This document shows positions 31,185 through 39,835 of a DNA stretch of 40,300 nt, in pieces. The notes beneath the pieces are model-generated. The model was not told the DNA's origin and did not search any database. It worked only from the letters and a program-made list of their open reading frames with translations. The stretch's first letter is position 1; each line of letters starts with the position of its first letter. A program made the position numbers and the translations under genes. Origin of the DNA: an uncultured Anaerolineales bacterium (GTDB taxonomy: Bacteria; Chloroflexota; Anaerolineae; Aggregatilineales; Aggregatilineaceae); NCBI GenBank assembly GCA_937135955.1, contig CAKZOB010000064.1:1-40300 (forward strand), given 5' to 3'.

Positions 31185-32192
31185 TCAGCCCATCACGCCT
31201 GAGCGTAGCCGGGGTCGTGGGCGCATACGCCAGGCCAGATGCAACAGGTAGGCATCTGCAACCAGCGTCAGCGGCACCAGCGCGACGAGAGTGACGAAAG
31301 TGGAGGCGGGTTGGGTCAGCATTCCCAACGCGATCAGCACGAGTCCAGACCCTCCGTAAACCAGCGCGTAGCGCCAGAAGCGGCGCGGAGTATAGCGCAA
31401 GGGGTCGTCTGCGTGGGCGGGAGCAGTGTACCCCCGATCGGCCTGCGCGACGGCGCTCAACAACCAGATGCTCCCCACGACCCACCCCATGCCCAGCAGG
31501 AACGGCCCCCAAGCGGGCAGGGCTTCGGCATTGTAAGGCGTCAGCAGGGCGTAGAGCAGCAGGATGAGCGCCCAGACGATCCATCGCTCGCGCCGGGTGA
31601 GGGCCAGGTCAGCCGGAGACAGAAGGGGGACGCGGCGAGCCTGGCGCTCGTAGAGCCAAGCCGCGCCAGCGATGGCCAGCAGATTCAGCGGGATGCCCAA
31701 CACCGCAGATGGGACAAGCGCCGGACTTTGCAGGCTGGCGCTGTACCACAGAACCAGCGGCATGGCCAGTAGAACGCGACGCAGAGCCTGTTCGCTCAAC
31801 ACCTGACTTTGCCCGAAACAGGTCAGGGTCAGCGCAAAGGGCAGCCCCATGCTCAACCAGGTGTGCCACACCATAACGACGAAGCCCACGGCGAACACGT
31901 GCAATCCCAACAGGCGTCCGCCGTCACCGCTTTCCCAGCCGGGGTTCCAGATCACTTTGGTCAGCAGGCTTTCGGTGGTGAAGCCGACCACCAGCCCGCC
32001 GACGGCCAACGTGCGCAGGGTCAGCGCCTGCTGACGGGCCAGGTAGTCGAGGATCAACAGGTAATGCAGGCCATAGACCAGGAGCACAAAGGGGTCGGCC
32101 AGCACAATGGGCGTAGCCCACGACTGCCCTTCCGTACAGACTGTCCCGATGACGGTCACCAGCAGGTACCAGGCCCAGCGCGTTTTGCTCAT
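31185..32192 (-). CDS. Polytopic membrane protein of unknown function
   Basis: I do not recognise the family. The 335-residue product has about nine hydrophobic segments, among them WAWYLLVTVIGTVC, PFVLLVYGLHYLLILDYLA, LLGLHVFAVGFVVMVWHTW, AVLGIPLNLLAIAGAAWLY, IVWALILLLYALLTPYN, GPFLLGMGWVVGSIWLLSAV and a C-terminal pair ending in an Arg-rich cytoplasmic tail. No transporter or enzyme motif is visible. ATG 32192 follows AGGAGATGCCCC; an in-frame upstream extension lacks such a site. It lies 66 bases downstream of der on the same strand. Confidence 0.8.
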   Translation of the reverse strand: MSKTRWAWYLLVTVIGTVCTEGQSWATPIVLADPFVLLVYGLHYLLILDYLARQQALTLRTLAVGGLVVGFTTESLLTKVIWNPGWESGDGGRLLGLHVFAVGFVVMVWHTWLSMGLPFALTLTCFGQSQVLSEQALRRVLLAMPLVLWYSASLQSPALVPSAVLGIPLNLLAIAGAAWLYERQARRVPLLSPADLALTRRERWIVWALILLLYALLTPYNAEALPAWGPFLLGMGWVVGSIWLLSAVAQADRGYTAPAHADDPLRYTPRRFWRYALVYGGSGLVLIALGMLTQPASTFVTLVALVPLTLVADAYLLHLAWRMRPRPRLRSGVMG

Positions 32193-32258
32193 GGGGCATC
32201 TCCTGCTCAGGCGAAAACTATTCGGTTTTCTATCTATACGCACTGGGCCGGGGGACAG

Positions 32259-33629
32259 TCACCGATCTTGCCCTTTGCCCTTGCGGCTGCGCTCGCGCAC
32301 GCTGATACGGATCGGCGTGCCGGTGAAGGGATAGGCCTGGCGAATGCGGTTTTCCAGGTAGCGCTCGTAGGTGAAGTGTAGCAGGTTTTTGTCGTTGACG
32401 TGCAGCAGGAAGGTCGGCGGGTCAACGCGCACCTGCTGCGCCAGGAAGATTTTCAGCGGGCGCGCCTGTTTGGTCTGCGGCGGATGATTGAGCATCGCCT
32501 CGCGGATGATGCGGTTCAGTTCGCTGGTGGGAATGCGCACCAGGCGTTCTTCCTGCACGCGCACAGCGGTTTCCAGCACGGTATGGATGCGCTGCCCGGT
32601 GAGCGCGCTGATGAACAGCACCGGCGCAAAATCCAGAAAGTCCAGCTCGCGGGCGATGGTCTGCTGGAAGGCGGTCATGGTGTAGGCGTCTTTCTCGATG
32701 GCGTCCCACTTATTGACCACCAGCACCACGCTCTTGAAGGCATCGCGCACCATACCGGCGATGTGCGCGTCCTGCTGCGTGATGCCCTCTGTGGCGTCCA
32801 ACACCACCAGCACCACATCGGCCCGCTCGATGGCTTTGTGAGCGCGCAGCACGCTGTATTTCTCGATCCCTGGCGCAACCCGCCCGCGCCGCCGGATGCC
32901 CGCCGTGTCGATCAGTGTGATGGGCAGGCCATGCCAGGTGATGCGCGTGTCTATGGCGTCGCGCGTGGTGCCCGCGACGGGGCTGACGATAGCCCGCTCC
33001 TGGCCCAGCAGTCGGTTGAGCAGCGACGACTTGCCCACATTGGGCCGCCCGACGATGGCGATTTTGATCGAAGTGTCTTCGGCGTCGTGATCTTCGGGCG
33101 TGTGGAAGGGCAACGCCGCAACAATGGCGTCCAGCAGATCGCCGGTGCCCTTGCCGTGCAGCGCCGAGACCGGATACACCTCGCCCAGCCCCAATCCGTA
33201 GAACTCCAATGCTTCATCGAAATGCCCCACATGATCGGCCTTGTTGGCGGCGACCAACACCGGCTTGGCCGTGCGGCGTAGCAGCGTGGCGATCTCCTCA
33301 TCCGCGGCGGTGATGCCCTGCAAAGCATCCACCACGAAGACGATCACGTCCGCCTCCTCAATGCCGATCAGCGCCTGAGCGCGGATTTCGTCAATGAAGT
33401 GCGCGCTGCCTTCTTCCAGCGGGCTGCCTTTCGGCTGATAGACCTCCAGGCCGCCCGTGTCCACCACGTCGAAGACCACGCCGTTCCAGTCGGCCTGATC
33501 AATGATGCGGTCGCGGGTGGTGCCGGGCACTTCGGAAACGACGGCCTTGCGCATTCCAACCAGCCGGTTGAAAAGCGACGACTTGCCCACGTTGGGCCGT
33601 CCGACGAGGGCTACAAGTGGTTTACGCAT
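32259..33629 (-). CDS. der: Ribosome-biogenesis GTPase Der (EngA)
   Basis: Double-GTPase needed for 50S ribosomal subunit assembly; 456 residues, the usual size. Two G domains are visible in tandem, each with a P-loop GRPNVGKSS: the first with VPGTTRDR, DTGG and NKAD, and the second with VAGTTRDAI, DTAG and NKWD. The C-terminal KH-like domain follows (SELNRIIREAMLNHPP, KIFLAQQVRVDPPTFLLHVN, YERYLENRIRQAYPFTGTPIRI), ending in a basic tail. ATG 33629 starts directly with MRKPLVALVGRPN; the ribosome site is weak. It has its own promoter at 33667-33695. Confidence 0.97.
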   Translation of the reverse strand: MRKPLVALVGRPNVGKSSLFNRLVGMRKAVVSEVPGTTRDRIIDQADWNGVVFDVVDTGGLEVYQPKGSPLEEGSAHFIDEIRAQALIGIEEADVIVFVVDALQGITAADEEIATLLRRTAKPVLVAANKADHVGHFDEALEFYGLGLGEVYPVSALHGKGTGDLLDAIVAALPFHTPEDHDAEDTSIKIAIVGRPNVGKSSLLNRLLGQERAIVSPVAGTTRDAIDTRITWHGLPITLIDTAGIRRRGRVAPGIEKYSVLRAHKAIERADVVLVVLDATEGITQQDAHIAGMVRDAFKSVVLVVNKWDAIEKDAYTMTAFQQTIARELDFLDFAPVLFISALTGQRIHTVLETAVRVQEERLVRIPTSELNRIIREAMLNHPPQTKQARPLKIFLAQQVRVDPPTFLLHVNDKNLLHFTYERYLENRIRQAYPFTGTPIRISVRERSRKGKGQDR

Positions 33630-33666
33630 TGGTATTTCGCAGTCTCTCGATTTGGTATACGCGATG

Positions 33667-33695
33667 ATTGTAACAAAGAGCGTAGTCGGTGAGAA
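33667..33695 (-). promoter_or_regulatory. Predicted der promoter
   Basis: TTCTCA (33695-33690), 17 bp, TACAAT (33672-33667) on the minus strand, about 38 bases before ATG 33629. Confidence 0.6.
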
Positions 33696-33747
33696 GGCTG
33701 GGATGGCGGCGGGCCAGCGAGATTGCATCAAGCCGCTTGCCGCTTTA

Positions 33748-33946
33748 CCTCACCCCCGCCTCGCTTTGCTCGGCTTGCCCCCTCCCCGCGTCGGGGCTTA
33801 TCATTACCCACATCTTGAGCCGATGGCCCTCATCCCCCGGCCCCTTTTCCCGCGCCGCGGGCGAAGAGGAGCGCCTCGGCGGGAGAAAGTAAGTCCCCTC
33901 GCCCCGCGACGCAGTCGCGAGGGAGAGGGGATTGAGGGGTGAGGGG
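33748..33946 (-). repeat. Dispersed repeat, copy 2 (inverted relative to copy 1)
   Basis: The reverse complement of this stretch aligns with 28161-28363, with the strongest match over about 70 bases around 33768-33840. It begins CCTCACCCCC and ends GGGGTGAGGGG. With copy 1 it brackets a 5.4-kb segment. It occupies most of the 33696-34182 gap; the rest holds only promoter-like boxes. Confidence 0.8.
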
Positions 33947-33992
33947 CAAGGTCAATCTATTGCGGCGATCCTGGCATACCTTGCAGATGCGC

Positions 33993-33998
33993 TATAAT
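33993..33998 (+). promoter_or_regulatory. Possible -10 box of the V4R gene
   Basis: TATAAT, with a second candidate TATACT near 34092-34097 closer to the gene. Neither has a good -35, so the promoter of the gene at 34183 stays unresolved. Confidence 0.3.
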
Positions 33999-34182
33999 TA
34001 CGAGGGTGCGGGTTACACAGCACCCGGCAGGCTGCGGCCTGTGGCGACGTGCGCCGCCCGCGCCAGCATTGTGGTATTATTGTGAAATTGACGTATACTC
34101 AAGCGTAATCATCCGGTGAGGTGGTGTTGCGTGGACTCCAGTCCCGCAGAGCACCGGCACACGATGCGGAGGGTCTGGCACC

Positions 34183-34812
34183 ATGCCCCCTGAGAAGAGT
34201 GGGTTCTATTATCCGAATAAGTTCGCCCGCATCACCTTCAATGCCCTCGAAGCGGTGATGGGCAAGAACGGCTTTCACGCCATTTTGCACCTGGCGGGCC
34301 TGTCCGAATACATCAACAACTATCCGCCCGACAACCTGGAAAAGGAATTCGACTTCGCCTATTTCACCGCCCTGTGTGTGGCGCTGGAGGAAATGTACGG
34401 CCCGCGCGGGGGACGCGGCCTGGCGTTGCGCGCCGGTCGCGCGACCTTTGCCGATGCGCTGCGCGGCTTTGGGGCGTTGGCAGGTGTAGGCGATCTTGCC
34501 TTCAAGGTGCTGCCGCTGGCGGCCAAGCTGAAGATTGGTCTGCCCGCCATGGCCAACATTTTCACACAATTTTCAGATCAGATCTCCAACGTGCACGATG
34601 AAGATGACAAGTACATCTACACCCTGGAACGCTGCCCCATGTGCTGGAATCGCAAGGCCGATCGCCCAGTTTGCTATGTGGGCCAGGGCCTGCTGCAGGA
34701 AGGGCTGCGCTGGGTCTCTGGCGGGCACGAGTTCAAGGTAGACATGGCCACCTGCATCGCCAAGGGCGACGACATGGGGCGCTACTACATCTACAAAGAA
34801 CCCATCGGCTGA
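34183..34812 (+). CDS. V4R (4-vinyl reductase) domain protein
   Basis: A 209-residue cytosolic protein. The N-terminal helical part (ITFNALEAVMGKNGFHAILHLAGL, FAYFTALCVALEEMYG, RGLALRAGRATFADALRGFG) and the C-terminal Cys-containing block (LERCPMCWNR, PVCYVGQGLLQEGL, EFKVDMATCIAKGDDMGRYYI) follow the V4R fold, a small-molecule-binding domain found in bacteriochlorophyll 4-vinyl reductase, XylR-type sensors and haem-NO-binding relatives. The four Cys could bind zinc. Whether it is a sensor or an enzyme is not visible; no other chlorophyll gene is near. ATG 34183 follows GCGGAGGG. Confidence 0.8.
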   Translation: MPPEKSGFYYPNKFARITFNALEAVMGKNGFHAILHLAGLSEYINNYPPDNLEKEFDFAYFTALCVALEEMYGPRGGRGLALRAGRATFADALRGFGALAGVGDLAFKVLPLAAKLKIGLPAMANIFTQFSDQISNVHDEDDKYIYTLERCPMCWNRKADRPVCYVGQGLLQEGLRWVSGGHEFKVDMATCIAKGDDMGRYYIYKEPIG

Positions 34813-34839
34813 GCGCACACGCTGCCTTTACGGTTCACG

Positions 34840-34864
34840 CCCCCGCCCGCGCGCGGGGGTTTTT
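34840..34864 (+). terminator. Intrinsic terminator
   Basis: CCCCCG/CGGGGG stem with an 8-base GC loop followed by TTTTT, 27 bases after the V4R gene stop. Confidence 0.8.
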
Positions 34865-34949
34865 CGTGCCTGCGATGGGCGCGATCACAACTCCCTGGCT
34901 CCCTGTGCGTAATAGAATATAGTTCGAATTGTAGCGCGGGAGGAAGCCC

Positions 34950-35348
34950 ATGCACCCGTTCGACGAAACATACCTGGCGCGGCGCGAAAAGCAGATCAAA
35001 GAACTGATCGAGTTGCGCGCCATGACCTGGGCCTGCCTGGTGACCGGCGTGGCCCTGGGCGCAGCCGGCATCGCCCTGCTGAGCAGCGGTAGCGGCACAG
35101 CGGGAACCATTGTCCTGGTCTTCGCCGTGCTGTTCGGCATGGGGACGATCTTCATGACCGCCAGCTATTTCGCCCAGAAAGCAGCCGACCGCGCCATCCA
35201 GAAAGAATATGAGTTACTGGCGCTCTACGGCCTTGCGCCGGAGAAGGCCAAGCGCGCCGATCCGGGCGTTCCCCTGACCGATGACGGCGAAATCTCCCTG
35301 GACAGCCTGGCTGAAGAACCAGAGTGCCGGCGGGCACAAGACGAGTGA
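34950..35348 (+). CDS. Small two-helix membrane protein
   Basis: No family recognised. The 132-residue product has a charged N-terminus (DETYLARREKQIKELIELR), two membrane helices (WACLVTGVALGAAGIALLSS and TIVLVFAVLFGMGTIFMTASYF) and an acidic cytoplasmic tail (about 50 residues) ending SLAEEPECRRAQDE. ATG 34950 follows GGGAGGAAGCCC. It is convergent with the solute-binding-protein gene, whose terminator lies between them. Confidence 0.75.
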   Translation: MHPFDETYLARREKQIKELIELRAMTWACLVTGVALGAAGIALLSSGSGTAGTIVLVFAVLFGMGTIFMTASYFAQKAADRAIQKEYELLALYGLAPEKAKRADPGVPLTDDGEISLDSLAEEPECRRAQDE

Positions 35349-35385
35349 CCAGCGAGCCGACGCCAGGCACCCCTACCCTATCCAC

Positions 35386-35418
35386 AAAAAAACGGCGGTG
35401 CCCCGCAGGACACCGCCG
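35386..35418 (-). terminator. Intrinsic terminator of the solute-binding-protein gene
   Basis: Minus strand CGGCGGTG/CACCGCCG stem (8 bp) with a 10-base loop followed by TTTTTTT, 32 bases after the stop codon. Confidence 0.9.
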
Positions 35419-35449
35419 CTCTTCAACTACCTGGGCGAACAGTCAGCGC

Positions 35450-37210
35450 CTAGCCGCCACGGGCTGCCAGTTGCGCTTCCTGATCGATGGTGTAGTAGTC
35501 GAAGTGATTGCCACCGAACAGGCCGTCCGTCTCGATGGGGAAGGAGAACCACGGCTTCAGCAGCGAGTAACGCAGACGCATGAAGAGCGGGATAATGGGG
35601 TGCAGACCCTCAGGCCCGAAGAACAGCTCTTCGATGCGATAGTACAGCTCGATACGGGCGTCCGGATCAGACTCCACCATGGCCTGAATGATCAGGTCAT
35701 CCACCTCGGAGCACGGACGCTTCATATCATTGTGGGTTGACTCGCAGTGCAGCACGTCGTTCACCCAGTTGTTGGCATCCGGATAGTCGGGGCCCCAGCC
35801 CAGCGTCCACACATGCGGACGGTCAGCGGCCTCGTTCTGGGCAGATACCGTCTCCAGCAACACGGAGAATTCCTGCTGCTCGATGGTGAACAGGTTCGGG
35901 TCGCAGCCCAGTTCGCGCTCCAGCGCCGCAGCCAGGAATTCGGCCCAGGTGCCCGCACCGCTGTAGGTGACGAACTCCATGTTGGGCAGGCCCTGGCAGC
36001 CAGGATAGCCGGCGGCTTCCAGTTCAGCGCGGGCGAATTCTGGATCGTAGCCCACACCTACCTCGTTGATCGGCGGCGCACCGAACATGCCGGGCGGGGT
36101 GAAGTGGATCATGGGGATGCCCAAGCCAGCGCGGATCTCCTCAATGAAGGCGTTGCGATCCACGGCAGCCGAGAAAGCACGCCGGACATTCACATTGTCG
36201 GTGGGCGACTTGTCGAAGGCCAGACCGAAGTAGAAAACCACTGGCTCGGAAACCTGATGCAACTGATCGGCGTAGGCCGGATCGGCCAGGATGGACTGCA
36301 GCTCGGCGGTGGGAACGCCCACACCCTCGATCTGATTGTCCTGATACAGCGCGAAGGCCGTACCGGCGTCCTCGACCACGGTGAAGACCAAGCGCTCGAC
36401 ATTGCCAGGGCCAACCAGGTCGGCGGGGATGTGCGGATTGCGCACCAAGACGTGACGCACGCCGCGGATCCACTCATCCATCATGTACGCGCCGTTGGTG
36501 GTCAGGTTGCCGGGTTCGGTCCAGTTGTCGCCGTACTGCTCGATGATTTCGCGCGGCACCGGGCGATAGACCCACATGGGGGTTTCGCTGAGGAAGTAGC
36601 TCGCGGCGAAATTGAGGGTAACCTGCAGGGTGGTGTCGTCGAGCGCGGTCACCTGCACCAGGTCGCGATCGGCATCGGTGAAGGTCTCGGCATCCATCGC
36701 CAGCGTGTCGGCGCAACCGGCCACCACACCAGAGACCACATAGCCGTACTCGGCCAGCACGCGCGGGTCGCAGGCACGCTTGATGCCATACTCCACGTCG
36801 CCAGCGGTCACCATACGCAGGATTTTGGCCTCATCGTTGACCGGATCCCACTGCACCCAGGGCACATCGTTGCGCAGGGTGAACGTCCACACCAGGCCAT
36901 CTTCGCTGACCGACCACTCGGTGGCCAGTTCGGGGTCAATCTGGCCGGGGACCAGCGGGTTGGTGTTGGTCAGGCCCAGGAACAGGTTCTCGATGTAGTC
37001 AATCGAGACCGAGTCAGTTGCCAACTGCGGGTCGAGCGTGCTGATCTGCGAGCTTTCCAGCAGATAGGCGGTGATCGGTTCGCCCTGGCGCACCGTGCTC
37101 ACCAGGGTGACGTCCGCGGTGCTGGCGAAGGCGAAGCTCGTAGGCAGCAGCGACACGACCATCGTCAGCGCCACGGCCAGCGCAAAGGCACGATAGCTTT
37201 TCTTAAACAT
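35450..37210 (-). CDS. ABC transporter family 5 solute-binding protein (peptide-type)
   Basis: Extracytoplasmic binding protein for oligopeptides or a similar ligand; 586 residues. A Sec signal peptide (YRAFALAVALTMVVSLLPTSFAFA) lacks a lipobox Cys. The mature part has the family pattern: ISTLDPQLATDSVSIDYIENLFLGL, TEWSVSEDGLVWTFTLRNDVPW, YRPVPREIIEQYGDNW, TNGAYMMDEWIRGVRHVLVRNP, NVNVRRAFSAAVDRNAFI and WTLGWGPDYPDANNWVND. Paired cysteines late in the protein (YPGCQGLPN, RELGCDPN, LHCEST, RPCSE) could form disulfides. ATG 37210 follows AGGAGGAGCTGA. No permease or ATPase gene is adjacent: it stands alone with a strong terminator, so transport partners would be elsewhere. Confidence 0.95.
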   Translation of the reverse strand: MFKKSYRAFALAVALTMVVSLLPTSFAFASTADVTLVSTVRQGEPITAYLLESSQISTLDPQLATDSVSIDYIENLFLGLTNTNPLVPGQIDPELATEWSVSEDGLVWTFTLRNDVPWVQWDPVNDEAKILRMVTAGDVEYGIKRACDPRVLAEYGYVVSGVVAGCADTLAMDAETFTDADRDLVQVTALDDTTLQVTLNFAASYFLSETPMWVYRPVPREIIEQYGDNWTEPGNLTTNGAYMMDEWIRGVRHVLVRNPHIPADLVGPGNVERLVFTVVEDAGTAFALYQDNQIEGVGVPTAELQSILADPAYADQLHQVSEPVVFYFGLAFDKSPTDNVNVRRAFSAAVDRNAFIEEIRAGLGIPMIHFTPPGMFGAPPINEVGVGYDPEFARAELEAAGYPGCQGLPNMEFVTYSGAGTWAEFLAAALERELGCDPNLFTIEQQEFSVLLETVSAQNEAADRPHVWTLGWGPDYPDANNWVNDVLHCESTHNDMKRPCSEVDDLIIQAMVESDPDARIELYYRIEELFFGPEGLHPIIPLFMRLRYSLLKPWFSFPIETDGLFGGNHFDYYTIDQEAQLAARGG

Positions 37211-37705
37211 TCAGCTCCTCCTGTGAGCCACTTGAGATTTGAGAACAACCGCTAAGTCGTTGAACGTGTCTACTCTGTGCCGACCACCTTGCCTCGGCGA
37301 GCGGGGTCAGGTCGTTGGCGATGAGGTGTCCCTCCTTTGCTGTACCATAACACTTTTGAGCCATAAGGTTATAAAAAATAACTTCCCCTTTTGCCCATCC
37401 AAGGCCCATGATAGCGCCATCCAGTCAATGCCATCCGGCCCTGCTGGCAGAGGGAATATCGTTGGCTGGGGAATGGTCTCCGGGCATATGTAAGCAGTAA
37501 CTATTGTGTCTGATGCCTGCCCAAAATCTCCTGAGAAAATCTTCTGGAACCGCAGATGGTTCGTCATGCATATACTCTACATATACATCACATGATGCCC
37601 GTTTGGCAAGTTATTGCTGTTCGTTTAGGGCCTGTGTACCATAACGATACAGAGGGCGCGCTGGGGCTGCGTTCCCGTCTGCCCAGCTTAGAGGCCATTT
37701 GATAA

Positions 37706-37817
37706 CCCCTCACCCCGGCGCTGTGCGTCACCCCTCTCCCTCAATGGGGCGAGGGGAAAATCTGGCCTGTCTCCCCTTCGCCCCTCAGAGGGAGAAGGGG
37801 CTGGGGGTTGAGGGGGG
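37706..37817 (+). repeat. Dispersed repeat, copy 3 (shorter, diverged)
   Basis: Starts CCCCTCACCCC, contains CCCCTCTCCCTC, CCCTTCGCCCC and GGGGCTGGGGGTTGAGGGG in the same order as copies 1 and 2, but lacks the GGCTCAAGATGTGGG core. About half the length of the others. Confidence 0.65.
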
Positions 37818-38343
37818 CTTTTCAAACGGTCTCTACAGATGTGCCGCCAGGAAGACTGTCACATCCCTCTATGTATGTTACTTGTCAGCAGAAGAATCGG
37901 TTCAGTAGCGAATTCAGGTAAGGATTGGAGACCGTTCCAAAACTTCGCCCTCAGCTTCCCTGCATGGAGAGATAGTGAGCGCTTCCCCGTGTGTGGGAAG
38001 GAGATTCAGGGGTGAGGTAAAAGCTGCCGCTCAAAGCTTCTCAATGTAGTCTCCGAGAAAGTCCAGTCGTCTGGCCTTGATTTACCTCGCCCCGCCCGGC
38101 GCAGATATGCTCCGCTACCTTTTGCTGAGAGAGCGAAGCGCGGCTGGCGGCAAGGCAAACGAGCCGAACTCGCCAGGTTTTCTGAGATCATGAGCGGGAG
38201 CAAGGCCAGAAAAAAAACCAGCAGCCAGTGATCAATTGTGCCAATGAGCGCGTATAAGAGGATAAGATTTGAGGACAACGGCTGAGGCGCTGCGCGCCAA
38301 AGGCCAGCAAGCAGCCTGAATACATCCCCCTCCCCCCCACATA
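37818..38343. other. Non-coding stretch
   Basis: Together with 37211-37705 this makes a ~1.2-kb gap around repeat copy 3. I see no supportable gene. One 28-base stretch at 38265-38292 matches 37235-37262 (just upstream of the solute-binding-protein gene) at 23 of 28 positions. Confidence 0.5.
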
Positions 38344-38381
38344 GGTGCACAGATGCCACCGTTCGCCGGTATCTGTGCGCC
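38344..38381 (+). terminator. Terminator-like hairpin facing the plus strand
   Basis: Arms GGTGCACAGAT/ATCTGTGCGCC (11 pairs, one T-G) with a loop that itself can pair, followed by TTCTTTTG on the plus strand. It lies 13 bases after the stop codon of the minus-strand DJ-1/PfpI gene, where it may also act, though no T-run follows on that side. Confidence 0.5.
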
Positions 38382-38393
38382 TTCTTTTGTGGA

Positions 38394-38987
38394 TCAGGAG
38401 GGTTCCCAGCGGTACTCCATATGCCGGGCCGTCTCCAGGGCTGTCTCCTTGCCGATCAGCCGCTGCACCACATAGAGCGCCGTATCAATCCCCGCCGTGA
38501 TCCCCGCCGCGGTGATGATCTGTCCGTTGTCCACAAAACGGGCGTCGCGCACAATCTCGCAATCCGGCGCGACCGCGGCCAGTTCGTCGAAGGCGCGGTG
38601 ATGGGTCGTGGCACGCTTGCCCTGCAACAGTCCCGCTGCGCCCAACAACAGCGCGCCTGTGCACACCGAGATCACCAGTTCTGCGCCGCGCGCCTGCCGT
38701 TGAATGAACTGCACAGTGGCCGGATTGTTGCGCTCGTGCCGCGCCCCCAACCCGCCGGGCACAACCAGAATATCGGCCTGCGGCGCGTTAGCGTAGGTAT
38801 GGTAGGGAGTGACGCGCAAGCCACTGCGCGTGGTGACCGGGGGCAGTTGGCGCTCGGCGACAGTGGTGACGCTGAATGGCACCGGTCCGGTAGCTCGCTG
38901 CCCGGTGATCGAAAAGACTTCCATCGGGCCAGAAAAATCGAGCGTATCTACGTCATCAAACAACATTATTAGCACAATGCGCGCCAT
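38394..38987 (-). CDS. DJ-1/PfpI family protein
   Basis: A 197-residue class-I glutamine-amidotransferase-like protein. Visible are the start ARIVLIMLFDDVDTLDFSGPMEVF (Asp/Glu acid site), ADILVVPGGLGAR, the nucleophile elbow SVCTGALLLGAAGLLQGKRATTHH (Cys in VCTGA), and the C-terminal TAAGITAGIDTALYVVQRLIG. This pattern fits the isonitrile-hydratase/ThiJ-like branch, also seen as the sensor part of GATase-AraC regulators; here no HTH domain follows. Likely a small hydrolase, glyoxalase or isonitrile hydratase; the substrate is unknown. ATG 38987 follows GAGGAAC. Confidence 0.92.
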   Translation of the reverse strand: MARIVLIMLFDDVDTLDFSGPMEVFSITGQRATGPVPFSVTTVAERQLPPVTTRSGLRVTPYHTYANAPQADILVVPGGLGARHERNNPATVQFIQRQARGAELVISVCTGALLLGAAGLLQGKRATTHHRAFDELAAVAPDCEIVRDARFVDNGQIITAAGITAGIDTALYVVQRLIGKETALETARHMEYRWEPS

Positions 38988-39136
38988 GAAACTGTTCCTC
39001 TGCAGTCACACGAGACATCAGCCGGCAGATCAGGCGTAGATCGCCGGGCCTTCATTGTAGCCCGACACCCCTGCCCTGCAAAGAACCGGTCACCAAGACG
39101 CAGGGAAATCGTCAAACAGCCAATGGGGGACGCTGC

Positions 39137-39808
39137 TCAGCCGGTGACGGGCAGCCCATCACACGCTCCGCTGATCTGCAACCATTGCCCGTTGTTGATC
39201 GCCCAGCCCTGTTCACCGTTGGCGCGTTGCACCTGCCACCAGCTTGTGTCGGCGTTGCGCCCGATGATGGTCACCAGTTCGCCCAGCGCAAACCGCCCGC
39301 GCCGCGCCGCCGAGGTGCCCGGCCCCTCGCGGAAGTTGAGGCTATCTACCACCACCCGCCCGCTACACCCGGCCCCTGTCCCTGCCCCCGCGCCGCTGGC
39401 CACCCCGCTGACCTCTACCAGCAGCGTCGCCGGTGCGCTGGCCGCGCTGCCGTTGAAGGCCACAATCTCCAGGGTGAAGGTGCCCTGGCGGTCGGGCGTC
39501 CAGGTGAGGATGGCCTGCGCCGGGCCGGATTGTCCCGGAGGCAGGGCCTTGGTAGTGGCGACGCGCCCGCCCACGCTCATCAGGAAACTGGTGGCCGCGG
39601 AATCGGTGGCGACGGTGATGTCGAGCGGCTGATTGGCGGGCACGCGCACCCCGCTTTCCGGCGCGAGCACGCGCACGGTCGGCGCTGCGCCAGGCGCATT
39701 GATGGGCGCGGGCTGCTGCGAACTGTCCTCATCCGCACCGAAGCGCAGCGTGCAGGCGAGCGCCGCGCTCAGCAACATCGTCAGCAGCAGACCCGCCCGT
39801 CGCATCAT
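39137..39808 (-). CDS. Lipoprotein with Ig-like and SH3 domains
   Basis: A 223-residue exported lipoprotein. The signal peptide GLLLTMLLSAALAC ends with the lipobox ALAC (Cys19). An Ig-like/beta domain follows (about 45-130: APTVRVLAPESGVRVPANQPLDITV, FTLEIVAFNGSAASAPATLLVEV), as in Chloroflexi surface proteins. A Gly/Ala linker leads to a bacterial SH3 domain (SLNFREGPGTSAARRGRFALGELVTIIGRNADTSWWQVQ). SH3b domains usually bind peptidoglycan. ATG 39808 has CAGGGAGATGCTCGT upstream. It lies 27 bases behind the WD40 gene on the same strand, so the two are probably co-transcribed. Confidence 0.88.
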   Translation of the reverse strand: MMRRAGLLLTMLLSAALACTLRFGADEDSSQQPAPINAPGAAPTVRVLAPESGVRVPANQPLDITVATDSAATSFLMSVGGRVATTKALPPGQSGPAQAILTWTPDRQGTFTLEIVAFNGSAASAPATLLVEVSGVASGAGAGTGAGCSGRVVVDSLNFREGPGTSAARRGRFALGELVTIIGRNADTSWWQVQRANGEQGWAINNGQWLQISGACDGLPVTG

Positions 39809-39835
39809 ACGAGCATCTCCCTGCTGTGGAGTAGA

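Noticed and set aside
34001-34060. GC-rich inverted segments that at first looked like a tRNA
   Set aside because: No TpsiC-arm sequence (GGTTCRA), no acceptor pairing; no tRNA-like cloverleaf was seen anywhere in the window.
35747-37255. Plus-strand open frame of about 500 codons opposite the solute-binding-protein gene
   Set aside because: Gln/His/Gly-rich low-complexity translation without family motifs; the minus-strand gene has a signal peptide, ribosome site and terminator.
38006-38359. Minus-strand open frame of 117 codons in the large gap
   Set aside because: One hydrophobic stretch only, no ribosome site, low-complexity ends; treated as non-coding.
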